Assembly: GCA_947625375.1 (NCBI GenBank) | Contig: CANQOC010000018.1 | Coordinates: 1-43,008 of the forward strand | DNA length: 43,008 nt | From: an uncultured Clostridia bacterium | GTDB lineage: Bacteria > Bacillota > Clostridia > Oscillospirales > Ruminococcaceae | Direction: 5' to 3' | Shown here: piece by piece, positions 32,967 to 42,900 of the stretch | Numbering within the stretch: the stretch's first letter is position 1 | How the letters are laid out: the number at the start of each line of letters is the position of its first letter | Translations under genes and position numbers: made by a program | The notes under the pieces: generated by a model | The model's input: the letters and a program-made list of their open reading frames with translations, nothing else | Told to the model about the DNA's origin: nothing | The model's database searches: none

Positions 32967-34834
32967 AAAAGCTGTTTGCTTTGCTCCTCGCTTTTGTTAT
33001 GATGTTCTCGCTCGTTGCCTGCGGCGACAGCGGTAACAGCGGCACAGGCGAGGGCGGAAATGATGTCGCCGGTAATGACGGCGGCAACGCAGGAGGCGAA
33101 GTAGTCGCACCCGCTGACGGCGAAGAGGTCGTTCTTCCCAGAAACGAAACTCTCTACTTTGCCGGACAGCAGTGGGGCGCCGTAAACTCCTGGAACCCCA
33201 TCGGCACCAACCAGAACAACTCGATGGCTATCGCCGGCGGCGTAGGCTGGAGAGAGACCATGTTCGAGACCCTCTATATGTGGAACGCTCTCGACGGTAA
33301 GCTCTACGGTCTTCTTGCCAATGACGACTATGCCTGGAACGACGACATGACCGTTCTCACCTGCACCATCAAGGACGCCGCCAAGTGGTCCGACGGTACC
33401 GCCGTCACCGCTGCCGACGTTAAGAGAACCTTCGACATCGGCATCGAAATCGGAAACGGCGTCGCCGGTTCCTATGGCGCATACATCGACAGCATCGAAG
33501 CCGACGGCAACAAGGTCACCATCAACGCCAAGCTCAACGACGCAGGACAGCCCGTCAACCCGCTCAAGATTCTCGACTTCCTCGTACTCCAGCCGATGGC
33601 ACAGGCCGCCTGGATTGACACCTGTGTCGAGAGAAATAACGGCGACGCAACCGCTATCCTCAACGACCCCGGCGACGACGTTGTCTGGTCCGGTCCTTAC
33701 ACCAAGTACTTCGCTGACGACCAGAAGGTTATCCTCGTTCGCGACGACAACTACTGGGGTCAGGACGCTTCCCTCTGGGGCAAGCTCCCTGTTCCGAAGT
33801 ATCTCGCACACAACATCTATGCCGATAACGCCGCGGGCGAAGTCGCCCTTAAGGCCGGCGAGGTCGACGTCTGCCAGCAGTTCATCGGCAACGTCCAGAA
33901 CCTCTGGCTCGAAGACGGTCTCCCGATTTCGACCTTCTATGACGAGGCTCCTTACGGCCTCTGCCTGACCATGCCTACCGCTTGGTTCAACATGAACATC
34001 CCGGCAATCGCCGACAACGCAGCTCTCAGAAGAGCTATCGCTATGGCTGTTGACTATGACTCCATCATCGCCAACGCCATGACCAATCAGTCTCCTTCCT
34101 TCGCCGACGTCCCGCGTTCCCTCATGAACCCGACCGCAGGCGAACAGGCCCTTTATAATCAGTCCGAGGTCGCCGACCTTCAGTTCACCGGTAACGACAT
34201 TGAAGGCGCAAAGGCTCTCCTCGACAGCGCCGGAATCGTTGACTCCGACGGAGACGGCTGGCGCGAATACAACGGCGAAAAGATTTCCCTTAACGCCGTT
34301 TGCCCGAACGGTTGGTCCGACTGGCAGGCTTCGATGGAAATCGTCGCTGCCGCAGGTCAGAACATCGGCGTAGAAATCACCACCCTCTATCCCGAGGCCG
34401 ATATCTACAACACCGTCTTCACCGACCCGAATCAGACCGAGTACGCCATCTTCATGTGGTCGCCCGACGCTTCCACTCCTTCCAATCCTTGGACTCGTGT
34501 AAACCAGTTCATGGGTATGGACTATGTCGGCATCCAGAACAACTGGTCCGGTAACTGGGGTCAGTACAAGAACGCCGACGCCGACGCTCTCATCAAGCAG
34601 ATTCCTCTCACCACCGACGAAGCCGAAGTCAGAAGACTCTACACCGAGCTCACCAAGATTTATCTCACCGAGGTTCCTTCCTTCTCGCTCATGTACCGTC
34701 CTTCGATGTTCCACACCGTCAACGAGACCGTATGGACTAACTTCCCTGCCGACGACGGACGCAACATTCCTCCGGCAGACTGCACCGACGGTTACGGAAT
34801 CGCAGCGCTCTATGATTTGCAGTTGGTCGGATAA
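32963..34834 (+). CDS. Extracellular solute-binding lipoprotein, family 5 (Opp/Dpp type)
   Basis: This 623-residue lipoprotein has a signal ending in lipobox SLVAC (Cys20), then a Gly/Asn/Asp-rich linker (21-55) and the family 5 fold with the typical central motif (NAALRRAIAMAVDYDSII). It delivers ligand to the two permeases from the outer face of the membrane. The family binds peptides, nickel or oligosaccharides. The many aromatic residues (WNPIG, YMWNAL, NNWSGNWGQY) and the GH3 gene in the operon favour a sugar ligand, which is inference. GGAGG precedes the ATG, the promoter is a perfect consensus, and a hairpin follows the stop, fitting high expression. Confidence 0.92.
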   Translation: MKKLFALLLAFVMMFSLVACGDSGNSGTGEGGNDVAGNDGGNAGGEVVAPADGEEVVLPRNETLYFAGQQWGAVNSWNPIGTNQNNSMAIAGGVGWRETMFETLYMWNALDGKLYGLLANDDYAWNDDMTVLTCTIKDAAKWSDGTAVTAADVKRTFDIGIEIGNGVAGSYGAYIDSIEADGNKVTINAKLNDAGQPVNPLKILDFLVLQPMAQAAWIDTCVERNNGDATAILNDPGDDVVWSGPYTKYFADDQKVILVRDDNYWGQDASLWGKLPVPKYLAHNIYADNAAGEVALKAGEVDVCQQFIGNVQNLWLEDGLPISTFYDEAPYGLCLTMPTAWFNMNIPAIADNAALRRAIAMAVDYDSIIANAMTNQSPSFADVPRSLMNPTAGEQALYNQSEVADLQFTGNDIEGAKALLDSAGIVDSDGDGWREYNGEKISLNAVCPNGWSDWQASMEIVAAAGQNIGVEITTLYPEADIYNTVFTDPNQTEYAIFMWSPDASTPSNPWTRVNQFMGMDYVGIQNNWSGNWGQYKNADADALIKQIPLTTDEAEVRRLYTELTKIYLTEVPSFSLMYRPSMFHTVNETVWTNFPADDGRNIPPADCTDGYGIAALYDLQLVG

Positions 34835-34845
34835 TTGACCATAAC

Positions 34846-34879
34846 AAACGGCCATGCTTATAAACGAGCATGGCCGTTT
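34846..34879 (+). terminator. Intercistronic hairpin between binding-protein and permease genes
   Basis: A perfect 13-bp stem (AAACGGCCATGCT with AGCATGGCCGTTT) has an 8-nt loop and no proper U-tract (ATCTTAG follows). It could be a leaky terminator or a 3' stabiliser that gives more binding protein than permease. Confidence 0.7.
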
Positions 34880-34956
34880 ATCTTAGACCGAGGGCAAGAC
34901 ACCGCTTTTAAGCACTGTATCCCCTCAAAGAATTTATCTGTAAAGGAGCGCGAGAT

Positions 34957-35964
34957 ATGAAAGGCTATCGAAAATACTTCGGCAAGAAGATACTGTGGTT
35001 TATCATCACACTTATTGTCGCGGTAATACTAAACTTTTTGCTTCCCCGCTTAATGCCGGTCAACCCGGTCGCATCAATCACCGGTAAGCTTGCGGGACAG
35101 GGTGCAACCGATGCCGCCGCAGTACAGCGCATCTATGAGCACTACCTACATGAATTCGGACTTGACCAGCCGATATATGTACAGTTCGGGCTGTTTGTCA
35201 AGAACGCCTTACAGGGCAACTTCGGAATTTCGTTTTCACAGTATCCGCGCCCCGTAAGCGACATCATCAGCTCGGCAATCGTCTGGACGGTTGCGCTCCA
35301 GCTTCCGGCAATCATCGTCGGCTGGATTCTCGGCAACGTCCTCGGCGCCCTTGCGGCGTACATAAAGAAGGGATTCGACAAGGTGCTCCTGCCTGTGTCG
35401 CTCTTCCTCTCAAATGTTCCGGCGTTCGGAATGGCGGTCGTAATGCTCGTCATCTTCGGCGTAAACCTTAAGATTGCGCCCATCGCCGGCGGCTATGCCT
35501 TCGATATGATTCCCCACCTCAGCTGGGATTTCGTAAAGTCGGTCATCAGCCACTATCAGCTCCCGTTCTGGTCGATAGTTCTGGTATCTATCGGCGGACA
35601 GGCGGTCGGCATGCGCTCGATGTCAATCTATGAGCTCAACGCCGACTACGTTAAATACGCAAGATTTTTAGGCATTAAGGACTCAAAGATAGTCGGATAC
35701 GTTTTCCGCAACGCAATGCTGCCGCAGGTTACGGGTCTTGCCCTCTCCATCGGCACAATGATAGGCGGCGCGCTTGTCGCCGAGATTATCTTCAGCTATC
35801 CCGGACTCGGCTCGACAATGTATTCCGCCGTCACCGCGGCCGACTATCCCCTGATTTCGGCGACAACCCTTATCATCACCATAATGGTCCTTATCGCCAC
35901 ATTCGTTTTGGACATTATCTACGGCCTGATTGACCCGCGCGTCAAGGCCGCCCAGTATGAATAA
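34957..35964 (+). CDS. Opp/Dpp-type ABC importer permease, DppB-like
   Basis: This 335-residue inner membrane protein has an N-terminal helix (about 11-30), an outside segment with the family words [12 protein letters not shown] and FGISF, and five further helices. The ATPase-docking loop reads [20 protein letters not shown] before a helix. It forms half of the translocation channel with the next gene. GTAAAGGAG precedes the ATG. The permease genes are 14 bp apart. Confidence 0.92.
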   Translation: MKGYRKYFGKKILWFIITLIVAVILNFLLPRLMPVNPVASITGKLAGQGATDAAAVQRIYEHYLHEFGLDQPIYVQFGLFVKNALQGNFGISFSQYPRPVSDIISSAIVWTVALQLPAIIVGWILGNVLGALAAYIKKGFDKVLLPVSLFLSNVPAFGMAVVMLVIFGVNLKIAPIAGGYAFDMIPHLSWDFVKSVISHYQLPFWSIVLVSIGGQAVGMRSMSIYELNADYVKYARFLGIKDSKIVGYVFRNAMLPQVTGLALSIGTMIGGALVAEIIFSYPGLGSTMYSAVTAADYPLISATTLIITIMVLIATFVLDIIYGLIDPRVKAAQYE

Positions 35965-35978
35965 GGAGGGAATGGTAT

Positions 35979-37226
35979 ATGCTTAATACAATTAAACAAG
36001 TCTTTCATTCCCCGAAATTTGTGGTCGGATTCGCAATCTTCGTCGCGATTCTCCTGACGATGATTATCTATCCGCTCTTCTGCCCCGGAAACCCGCTCGA
36101 ACAAATCGGCGTCGGCACCTTTGCCGCCCCGGGTACATATGTCTCGCTCTATGACGCGACAAAGTCGCCGACCGAAACCCTCCGTCTCCCCGATGCCGCC
36201 GACAACCGCATCGAGGCAAGCCTCTCCAAAGAGGACAGGGTCGAGATGGTCGAATGGTTCGGCGCGATGGGCATTAGCGTCGAGGGTCTCGACATCGAAG
36301 ACACCGACGCGATGGTCGACCTTTGGAACGCGAACTACGACCCGTCGGTCCGCCCCGCGGGAATGACCTCGGCGAAAATCAACTACTATAAAAGGCTCGA
36401 CAACTCGATTAAGGAGCTCAACGCCTCGGATACCGTTATCATCGCCGACTATGACGAAGAGGGCAATCTTGTGACGACGAAGACAATCGCCGACACCGAC
36501 TATGTCAACACCAAGGAGATTGCCAACGTCAAGACCCTCCCGCTCGGCACCGACAACTTCGGGCGCGATGTCCTCAAAGAGCTTGTCAGCGCGACCGGCA
36601 CCTCGATAAAAATCGGTCTTATCGCCGGAATCGTCGCGACGGTAATCGGACTGACTCTCGGACTTCTGGCCGGATATCTCGGCGGAATCACCGACGACAT
36701 CATCATGTTCGTCACCAATATCTTCACCGTCATTCCGAGCTTCGTCCTTCTTATTCTCATTACATATTCACTCGGACAGGAACAGCGCGGCGCCGCGGTT
36801 GTCGCAATCGTCATCGGCTTCACAAGCTGGACATGGACCGCCCGTTCCGTTCGGTCACAGGTTATATCGCTACGCAACCGCGACCACGTCAACCTCTCAA
36901 AGCTCTCGGGGCACAGCCTTGTGAGAATCGTCCTTCTTGACATTCTCCCCTATATCGCGTCGTATGTCGTTATGGCGTTTATTCTCCAGGTGTCCTCGGG
37001 CATTCTCGCCGAAGCGCAGCTGTCCCTCCTCGGCCTCGGGCCCAAGACGACACAGGTTCCGACCCTCGGTCTTATGATGAACTGGGCGATGCTCTATTCG
37101 GCACACACCAACGGTTCATGGTGGGCATATTTCCCGGTCATTCTTGTCATCACCCTTATCTCCTTCTCGCTCAATCTGATGAACACAGGTCTCGACCAGG
37201 TATTCAACCCGACACTGAGAGACTAA
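35979..37226 (+). CDS. Opp/Dpp-type ABC importer permease, DppC-like, with large extracytoplasmic insertion
   Basis: This 415-residue permease has the first helix at about 15-32, then about 155 residues outside the membrane before the rest of the channel domain begins near residue 187 ([13 protein letters not shown], a DppC hallmark). The insertion makes it longer than typical 280-300-residue DppC proteins. Similar insertions are known in oligosaccharide-type members. The docking loop is [21 protein letters not shown] ribosome site AAGGAGG lies before the ATG. Confidence 0.92.
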   Translation: MLNTIKQVFHSPKFVVGFAIFVAILLTMIIYPLFCPGNPLEQIGVGTFAAPGTYVSLYDATKSPTETLRLPDAADNRIEASLSKEDRVEMVEWFGAMGISVEGLDIEDTDAMVDLWNANYDPSVRPAGMTSAKINYYKRLDNSIKELNASDTVIIADYDEEGNLVTTKTIADTDYVNTKEIANVKTLPLGTDNFGRDVLKELVSATGTSIKIGLIAGIVATVIGLTLGLLAGYLGGITDDIIMFVTNIFTVIPSFVLLILITYSLGQEQRGAAVVAIVIGFTSWTWTARSVRSQVISLRNRDHVNLSKLSGHSLVRIVLLDILPYIASYVVMAFILQVSSGILAEAQLSLLGLGPKTTQVPTLGLMMNWAMLYSAHTNGSWWAYFPVILVITLISFSLNLMNTGLDQVFNPTLRD

Positions 37227-37239
37227 GGAGGCGAACGAT

Positions 37240-38247
37240 ATGGGAAAACCAATGCTTGAGGTCAGAAACCTCAAAACTAAATACGTCACCCGTTTCCACG
37301 AGGACGTCTATGCTGTCGACGGCGTAAGCTTTACGATTGAAGAGGGAAAAAGCCTCGGAATCGCCGGCGAATCCGGCTGCGGAAAGTCGACTCTTGCCCT
37401 TTCGATGATGGGATACTACTTCCCGCCTCTTCACTACATGAGCGGCGACATCATCATCGACGGAAAGAACATTTCGGGAATGGATCCCGACACCGTCAGA
37501 AAGACGATTCTCGGTTCCGAAATCGCCTATATCCCGCAGGCGGCGATGAACGCCCTTAACCCGACACAGAAAATCATCAAATTTGTCACCGACGTCATGC
37601 GCGCGCATGACCCCAAGAAGGACAAGAACGAAATCCGCGAGATGGCCGAGGCGCGCTTCAGCGAGCTCGGTCTCCCGAAAGAGACCCTTCAGAAGCACGC
37701 TGTCGAGCTCTCCGGCGGTATGAAACAGAGAACGGTTATCGCGGTCTCGACAATCCTCAACCCGAAGGTCCTGATTGCCGACGAGCCGTCCTCCGCCCTC
37801 GACGTCACGAGTCAGAAGATGGTCATTAAGATGATGCGCGAGCTTATGGAAAAGGGATACATCAAGTCGATGCTCTTTATCACCCACGAGCTTCCGCTCC
37901 TCTATAACGTCACCGACGACATCATGGTAATGTATGCCGGACAAATCGTCGAAAAGGGCACCGCCAAGGAAATGGTCTTCGACCCCGTCCACCCGTATTC
38001 GCACGGACTTATGGGTTCGATTCTCGTCCCCGAGGAGGGCACGAGGGGGCAGAAGCTCGGCGCAATCCCCGGCGCTCCCCCTAACCTCAAAAAGCCGCCG
38101 GACGGCTGCCGCTTTGCCGAAAGATGCAAATACGCCTGTGCCGACTGCCGATACACCTCTATCCCCGAAAAGCCGTTCGGCGAGGGAAGAATGTATCGCT
38201 GCCTGAAGAGCGTCGAAGAGCTTAAGGAGGTGTATGAGAATGAGTGA
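37240..38247 (+). CDS. Opp/Dpp-type ABC importer ATPase, DppD-like
   Basis: This 335-residue cytoplasmic ATPase has Walker [10 protein letters not shown] (43-51), signature LSGGMKQR, Walker B VLIADEP and the switch His in ITHELP. The C-terminal oligopeptide-transporter domain includes the Cys pattern C-x5-C-x3-C-x2-C ([14 protein letters not shown]); a similar pattern holds an iron-sulfur cluster in some DppD proteins. It pairs with the next ATPase. AAGGAGG precedes the ATG and the end overlaps the start of that gene. Confidence 0.94.
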   Translation: MGKPMLEVRNLKTKYVTRFHEDVYAVDGVSFTIEEGKSLGIAGESGCGKSTLALSMMGYYFPPLHYMSGDIIIDGKNISGMDPDTVRKTILGSEIAYIPQAAMNALNPTQKIIKFVTDVMRAHDPKKDKNEIREMAEARFSELGLPKETLQKHAVELSGGMKQRTVIAVSTILNPKVLIADEPSSALDVTSQKMVIKMMRELMEKGYIKSMLFITHELPLLYNVTDDIMVMYAGQIVEKGTAKEMVFDPVHPYSHGLMGSILVPEEGTRGQKLGAIPGAPPNLKKPPDGCRFAERCKYACADCRYTSIPEKPFGEGRMYRCLKSVEELKEVYENE

Positions 38248-39103
38248 AAACGAAAACACAAGAAAAAACATCGACTTCGCCGAAAAGCCTCTCTGCCTTT
38301 CCGGGCGGGGTGTCACAAAGGTGTTCGGCCTCGGCGACAAGAAAACGGTTGCCGTCGACCATGTCGACTTTGACTTCCACGAGGGCGAGTTTGTTTCAAT
38401 CGTCGGCGAATCCGGCTCGGGAAAGACGACCCTCTCGAAGATGCTCCTCGGCCTGCTGAATCAGAGCGAGGGACAAATCCTCTTCCAAGGAAAGCCGCGC
38501 GACATCTCGTCGGGGCATAAGAAAAAGGAATACTGGAAAGGGATTCAGGCTATTTTCCAGGACCCGTTCTCCTCGTTCAACACCTTCCAGAAGGTCGACG
38601 CCGTCCTCTTGGACTGCATCAACATGCGCGGCGGAAAGGGACTTTCAAAGCAGGAGAAGTTCGACATGATGACCGAGGCCTGCAACTTCGTCAACCTCAA
38701 GTTTGCCGAGCTCACCAATAAATACCCCTTCGAGCTTTCGGGCGGACAGATGCAGAGGCTGATGATTGCGAGAATATTCCTTTTAAAGCCGAAGATTCTC
38801 CTTGCCGACGAGCCGACGTCGATGGTCGACGCTTGCTCGAGGGCGACGATTCTCGACATGCTCCTAAACCTCCGCGACGAAACCGGAATGACCGTTATCT
38901 TCATCACCCACGACATCGGTCTCGCTTACTACATTTCCGACACCATATACATCATGGAGCACGGAAAGTTCGTCGAATACGGCAAGGCCGACGAGGTCAT
39001 TCTTGAGCCGAAGGCGCCTTATACAAAGAGGCTTATCTCGGACGTCCCGAAAATCCACGAGGAATGGGACCTTTCGACAGTCGACCTATTAAACAGCAAC
39101 TGA
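38240..39103 (+). CDS. Opp/Dpp-type ABC importer ATPase, DppF-like
   Basis: This 287-residue ATPase has Walker [10 protein letters not shown], signature LSGGQMQR, Walker B ILLADEP and the switch His of FITHDIG. It lacks the Cys-rich C-terminal part found in its partner. An ATG at 38234 is also in frame, but the AAGGAGG ribosome site is only 3 nt from it and 9 nt from the ATG at 38240, which is preferred. It overlaps the end of the partner gene by 8 bp, so translation is coupled. Confidence 0.93.
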   Translation: MSENENTRKNIDFAEKPLCLSGRGVTKVFGLGDKKTVAVDHVDFDFHEGEFVSIVGESGSGKTTLSKMLLGLLNQSEGQILFQGKPRDISSGHKKKEYWKGIQAIFQDPFSSFNTFQKVDAVLLDCINMRGGKGLSKQEKFDMMTEACNFVNLKFAELTNKYPFELSGGQMQRLMIARIFLLKPKILLADEPTSMVDACSRATILDMLLNLRDETGMTVIFITHDIGLAYYISDTIYIMEHGKFVEYGKADEVILEPKAPYTKRLISDVPKIHEEWDLSTVDLLNSN

Positions 39104-39120
39104 TTTACAGGAGTTAAGAT

Positions 39121-41400
39121 ATGCAGAAAAGCGAAATTAAGGCGCTTGTCGCCAAAATGACACTTGAAGAAAAGGCGGGGCTCTGTTCCGGCGGCGATTT
39201 CTGGCACACCAAGGCCGTCGAGCGCCTCGGAATCCCGAAGGTGATGGTCTCGGACGGCCCTCACGGACTCAGGAAACAGGACCTCGAGGCCGACCACCTC
39301 GGCATCAACGACAGCATCAAGGCGGTGTGCATGCCGGCGGCGTGCGCCACTGCGGCGAGCTTTGACCGCGGTCTTATAAAGACGATGGGCGAGTCAATCG
39401 GCTCGAGCTGTCAGCATGAAAAGCTTGCGGTCGTCCTCGGACCCGCCGTGAACATCAAGCGCTCCCCTCTCTGCGGGCGCAACTTTGAGTACCTCTCGGA
39501 AGACCCCTATCTCGCCGGCGAAATGGCGGCGTCATATATCAACGGAGTGCAGTCAAAGAACGTCGGCACCTCTATCAAGCACTTTGCCGCGAACAACCAG
39601 GAGCACCGCAGAATGAGCTCATCGTCGAACGCCGACGAGCGGACCCTCCGCGAAATCTATTTCCCCGCGTTCGAGACCGCCGTCAAGAAGGCGCAGCCTT
39701 GGACCGTGATGTGCTCCTATAACCGCATCAACGGCACCTATGCCAGCGAAAACAAGTGGCTTCTGACCGACGTCCTCCGCGATGAGTGGGGATTCAAAGG
39801 CTTTGTGATGAGCGACTGGGGCGCAGTATCCGACAGGGTCAGGGGCGTCGAGGCCGGACTCGACCTCGAAATGCCGTCCTCCGGCGGAGTGAACGACAAA
39901 AAGATTGTCGAAGCCGTCCGCGCCGGAAAGCTTGACGAAAAATACGTCGACCTCGCCGTCGAGAGAATCCTCGAAATCGTCTACAGATATGTCGAAAACG
40001 CCCGCCCCGATACCCCTTGGGACAAGGAAGCCGACCACCTTCTTTCGGCAAAAATCGCCGAGGAGTGCATGGTCCTCCTCAAAAACTCGGGCGCGCTCCC
40101 GATATCAAAGACCGACAGCGTCGCTTTCATCGGCGAATTCGCCGAAAAGCCGAGGTTCCAGGGCGGCGGCTCGAGTCACATCAACAGCTTTAAAATCACC
40201 TCCGCGCTCGAAGCTGCGGCTTCAAAGAGCCTCAAGGTTAAATACGCCAAGGGTTACGACGTTGCCGCCGACACCGCGACCGCCGAGATGATTTCCGAGG
40301 CAGTCGAAGCGGCAAAGAGCGCGAAGACAGCCGTCATCTTTGCCGGTCTCCCCGATTCATACGAGTCCGAGGGTTATGACCGCAAACACATGAGGCTTCC
40401 CGAATGTCAGAACCGGCTGATTGAGGCGGTCGCGGCGGCAAATCCGAACACCGTCGTCGTCCTCCACAACGGCTCGCCGGTCGAAATGCCGTGGATAGAT
40501 AAGGTCAACGCCGTCCTCGAGGCATACCTCGGGGGACAGGCCGTTGGTATCGCGACCGTAAACCTCCTCTTCGGCGACGCCAACCCCTGCGGACATCTTG
40601 CCGAGACCTTCCCGATAAAGCTTGAAGACAACCCGTCGTACCTCTATTACGGCGGCGAGGGCGACAAGGCCGACTATCGCGAGGGAATCTTTGTCGGATA
40701 CCGCTATTACGACAAAAAGAAGATGGACGTCCTCTTCCCGTTCGGGCACGGCTTAAGCTATACAACCTTTGAATACTCCGACCTCAAGCTTTCGTCTGAC
40801 AGCATTGCGGACACCGACACACTTAGCGTCAGCGTTAAGGTCAGAAACACCGGCAAGACCGCCGGAAAAGCGGTTGTACAGGTATACGTCGGCGACAGGG
40901 AGAGCACCGTCCTAAGACCCGTCAGGGAGCTCAAGGGCTTCGAGAAGATTTATCTTGAGCCGGGCGAGGAAAAAACCGTCGAAATAGGTCTTGACAGCCG
41001 CGCGTTCGCGTATTATAATACCGATATTCACGATTTTGCGGTCGAAAACGGAAGCTTTACGGTCGAGGTCGGCGAGTCCTCCCGCGACATAAGGCTCTGC
41101 GCCGAGGTCAGGGTTGAATCGTCAAAGAAGATTAAGAAGCACTACACCGCCGACACCATCTTCATGGACCTCATCTCCGACCCCGAAGCGTCGGCAAAAA
41201 TCGGTCCCCTTCTTGCAACGATAAAGAACGCGCTTCATGCCCCCGATGAGGATAAATCCGAGGCGGCCTCGGAAGCCGTGACCGACGACATGGGAATGGC
41301 GATGCTCAACTACATGCCGCTGAGGGGAATCCTCTCGTTCGCCGCCGGAAAGATGACCGACGCCGACATCGACAAAATCGTTGCGCTCCTCAATTCCTGA
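39121..41400 (+). CDS. Beta-glucosidase, glycoside hydrolase family 3
   Basis: This 759-residue enzyme has no signal peptide and therefore acts in the cytoplasm on imported sugar. The GH3 N-domain carries VSDGPHG (43-49), KHFAANNQE (153-161) and the nucleophile Asp232 in FVMSDWGA. The C-domain begins near 310, with a fibronectin-III-like domain at about 580-665 (FPFGHGLSYTTFEYS precedes it). An extra C-terminal part (about 675-759) is not part of the core. GH3 members split terminal beta-glucosides or beta-xylosides; beta-glucosidase is most likely. It is 17 bp after the ATPase gene in the same operon, which suggests uptake and cleavage of a beta-linked oligosaccharide. Confidence 0.93.
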   Translation: MQKSEIKALVAKMTLEEKAGLCSGGDFWHTKAVERLGIPKVMVSDGPHGLRKQDLEADHLGINDSIKAVCMPAACATAASFDRGLIKTMGESIGSSCQHEKLAVVLGPAVNIKRSPLCGRNFEYLSEDPYLAGEMAASYINGVQSKNVGTSIKHFAANNQEHRRMSSSSNADERTLREIYFPAFETAVKKAQPWTVMCSYNRINGTYASENKWLLTDVLRDEWGFKGFVMSDWGAVSDRVRGVEAGLDLEMPSSGGVNDKKIVEAVRAGKLDEKYVDLAVERILEIVYRYVENARPDTPWDKEADHLLSAKIAEECMVLLKNSGALPISKTDSVAFIGEFAEKPRFQGGGSSHINSFKITSALEAAASKSLKVKYAKGYDVAADTATAEMISEAVEAAKSAKTAVIFAGLPDSYESEGYDRKHMRLPECQNRLIEAVAAANPNTVVVLHNGSPVEMPWIDKVNAVLEAYLGGQAVGIATVNLLFGDANPCGHLAETFPIKLEDNPSYLYYGGEGDKADYREGIFVGYRYYDKKKMDVLFPFGHGLSYTTFEYSDLKLSSDSIADTDTLSVSVKVRNTGKTAGKAVVQVYVGDRESTVLRPVRELKGFEKIYLEPGEEKTVEIGLDSRAFAYYNTDIHDFAVENGSFTVEVGESSRDIRLCAEVRVESSKKIKKHYTADTIFMDLISDPEASAKIGPLLATIKNALHAPDEDKSEAASEAVTDDMGMAMLNYMPLRGILSFAAGKMTDADIDKIVALLNS

Positions 41401-41429
41401 TACATAACAAAAACAAATACTTAAAATGC

Positions 41430-41459
41430 GGCAGGAGACTCTGTTTCGGGTCTCCTGCC
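41430..41459 (+). terminator. Hairpin after the GH3 gene
   Basis: A 10-bp stem (GGCAGGAGAC with GTCTCCTGCC) without a U-tract lies between GH3 and the MATE gene. It may reduce read-through. No clear promoter is seen for the MATE gene, so some read-through is expected. Confidence 0.6.
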
Positions 41460-41474
41460 TGATTCGGAGAAGAA

Positions 41475-42830
41475 ATGGACAAAAACGAAAACACCCGCGA
41501 TTTTTCAAAAAAGCTGACGGTGCTCGTCCTGCCGATAGCGTTTCAGATGTTTATGCAGGCGCTGGTCTCGGCCTCGGACGCCTTTATGCTCGGCGCGCTG
41601 ACGCAGGAATCGCTCTCGGCGGTCTCCCTTGCGTCACAGGTGCCCTTTGTGCTGAATATGCTCCTGATGGCGATGACGACCGGTCTCTCCCTCTTTGCCG
41701 CACAGTTTTGGGGCAAGGGCGACACCGATTCGGTCGAAAAATACTTCGGCTACGCAATGCGGGTGTCCTTCGCGACCGGCTTTTTATTCATGGCGGTCTG
41801 TCTGATTGCGCCGTCTTTGGTGATGAAGATTTTCACCGACGAGGTCCCGCTGATTGAAATGGGCGCGGTATATCTGCGCACTGTCGCGCTGTCCTTTCTT
41901 CTGACCGCGATATCGCAGACGTATCTCTGTGCGCTCAAAAACAGCGGACGCGCCGGAATCGCGAGCGTAATAAGCTCGTCGAGCGTCGTCATAAACATCA
42001 TTCTGAATTCATTCCTGATTTTCGGACTCTTTATCTTCCCGAAGCTCGAAATCGCCGGCGCCGCCCTTGCGACGGTGATTGCGCGGGTGATAGAGCTTTT
42101 GTGGTGTGTCGCCGAAATTTCGCGCAGGGACAGCGTTAAGCTCCGCATAAAATACGTCGTGCGGGTCGACGCGGCGCTGAGAAAAAAGTTCTGGAAATAC
42201 ACGGCGCCCTCGCTCGGGAACCAGATTGTGTGGGCGGTCGGGTTCTCGATGTACTCGGTGATAATGGGTCATCTCGGGAACGACGCCGTCGCGGCGAATT
42301 CGGTCGCGAATATAATAAAGAACCTGCTTTCGTGCGTTGTGTTCGGACTCGGAAATGCCGGCGGAATTCTGGTCGGAAACGAGCTCGGCGCGGGTCGGCT
42401 CGACATCGCGAAGGAATACGGCGCGCGGCTTATCAAGCTTGCAATCCTCTTCGGCGCGGTCTCGGGACTGATGATGCCGCTGACCGAGCCGATAGTGCTT
42501 AAGGTCAATAACCTCAGCGACACCGCCGCCGGATATCTTCACATAATGCTCTGGATGTGCACCTATAACATGGTCGGGCAGGCGATTAACGTCATGACGA
42601 TAAACGGCGTCTTCTCCGCCGGCGGCGACACCCGCTTCGGCTTCATCTGCGACACCGTCACGATGTGGGCGTACTCGATTCCGTTCGGACTGATTGCCGC
42701 CTTTGTCCTGAAGCTCCCCGTCGCCGCGGTCTTCTTCGTCATCACCCTCGACGAAATCGTCAAGCTCCCCGCCGTCTACCGCAACTACAAAAAGTACCGG
42801 TGGCTCAAGGACTTGACCGAGGGGGAGTGA
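41475..42830 (+). CDS. MATE-family multidrug/metabolite exporter
   Basis: This 451-residue membrane protein has about twelve helices in two homologous halves. The family features are the first-helix run LPIAFQMFMQALVSASDAFM, then AAQFWGKGD after the second helix, and the matching second-half run GNQIVWAVGFSMYSVIMG with VGNELGAG. MATE proteins expel organic cations or metabolites with sodium or proton entry; the substrate cannot be told. A GGAG site lies 5 nt before the ATG. It follows the importer operon by 74 bp but may not share its role. Confidence 0.93.
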   Translation: MDKNENTRDFSKKLTVLVLPIAFQMFMQALVSASDAFMLGALTQESLSAVSLASQVPFVLNMLLMAMTTGLSLFAAQFWGKGDTDSVEKYFGYAMRVSFATGFLFMAVCLIAPSLVMKIFTDEVPLIEMGAVYLRTVALSFLLTAISQTYLCALKNSGRAGIASVISSSSVVINIILNSFLIFGLFIFPKLEIAGAALATVIARVIELLWCVAEISRRDSVKLRIKYVVRVDAALRKKFWKYTAPSLGNQIVWAVGFSMYSVIMGHLGNDAVAANSVANIIKNLLSCVVFGLGNAGGILVGNELGAGRLDIAKEYGARLIKLAILFGAVSGLMMPLTEPIVLKVNNLSDTAAGYLHIMLWMCTYNMVGQAINVMTINGVFSAGGDTRFGFICDTVTMWAYSIPFGLIAAFVLKLPVAAVFFVITLDEIVKLPAVYRNYKKYRWLKDLTEGE

Positions 42831-42851
42831 AATAAACGGTGTGGGTGCTTG

Positions 42852-42893
42852 CCGGCATGACGGGTAATGCGGTAAATCGGGATTTAGGAGAAT
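42852..42893 (+). repeat. Intergenic leader element, right copy
   Basis: It is the plus-strand counterpart of 69-110. It holds TTGCC/GGTAA and a perfect TAAATC/GATTTA inverted repeat around GG, and overlaps the ribosome site of the next gene. A weak promoter reading (TTGCCG, 17 bp, GTAAAT) is also possible. Confidence 0.5.
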
Positions 42894-42900
42894 ACCACGC

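Noticed and set aside
32906..34855. A 649-codon minus-strand open frame antisense to the binding-protein gene
   Set aside because: The plus-strand reading has a perfect promoter, ribosome site, lipobox and family fold; the antisense frame shows none of these and is a by-product of codon bias.
37204..38340. A 378-codon minus-strand frame opposite the two importer ATPases
   Set aside because: The ATPase motifs are on the plus strand. The opposite frame has no start signal or recognisable domain.
41475..42830. MATE gene as part of the sugar-uptake operon
   Set aside because: A hairpin separates it from GH3 and nothing in its function links it to beta-glucoside use. Co-transcription by read-through remains possible.
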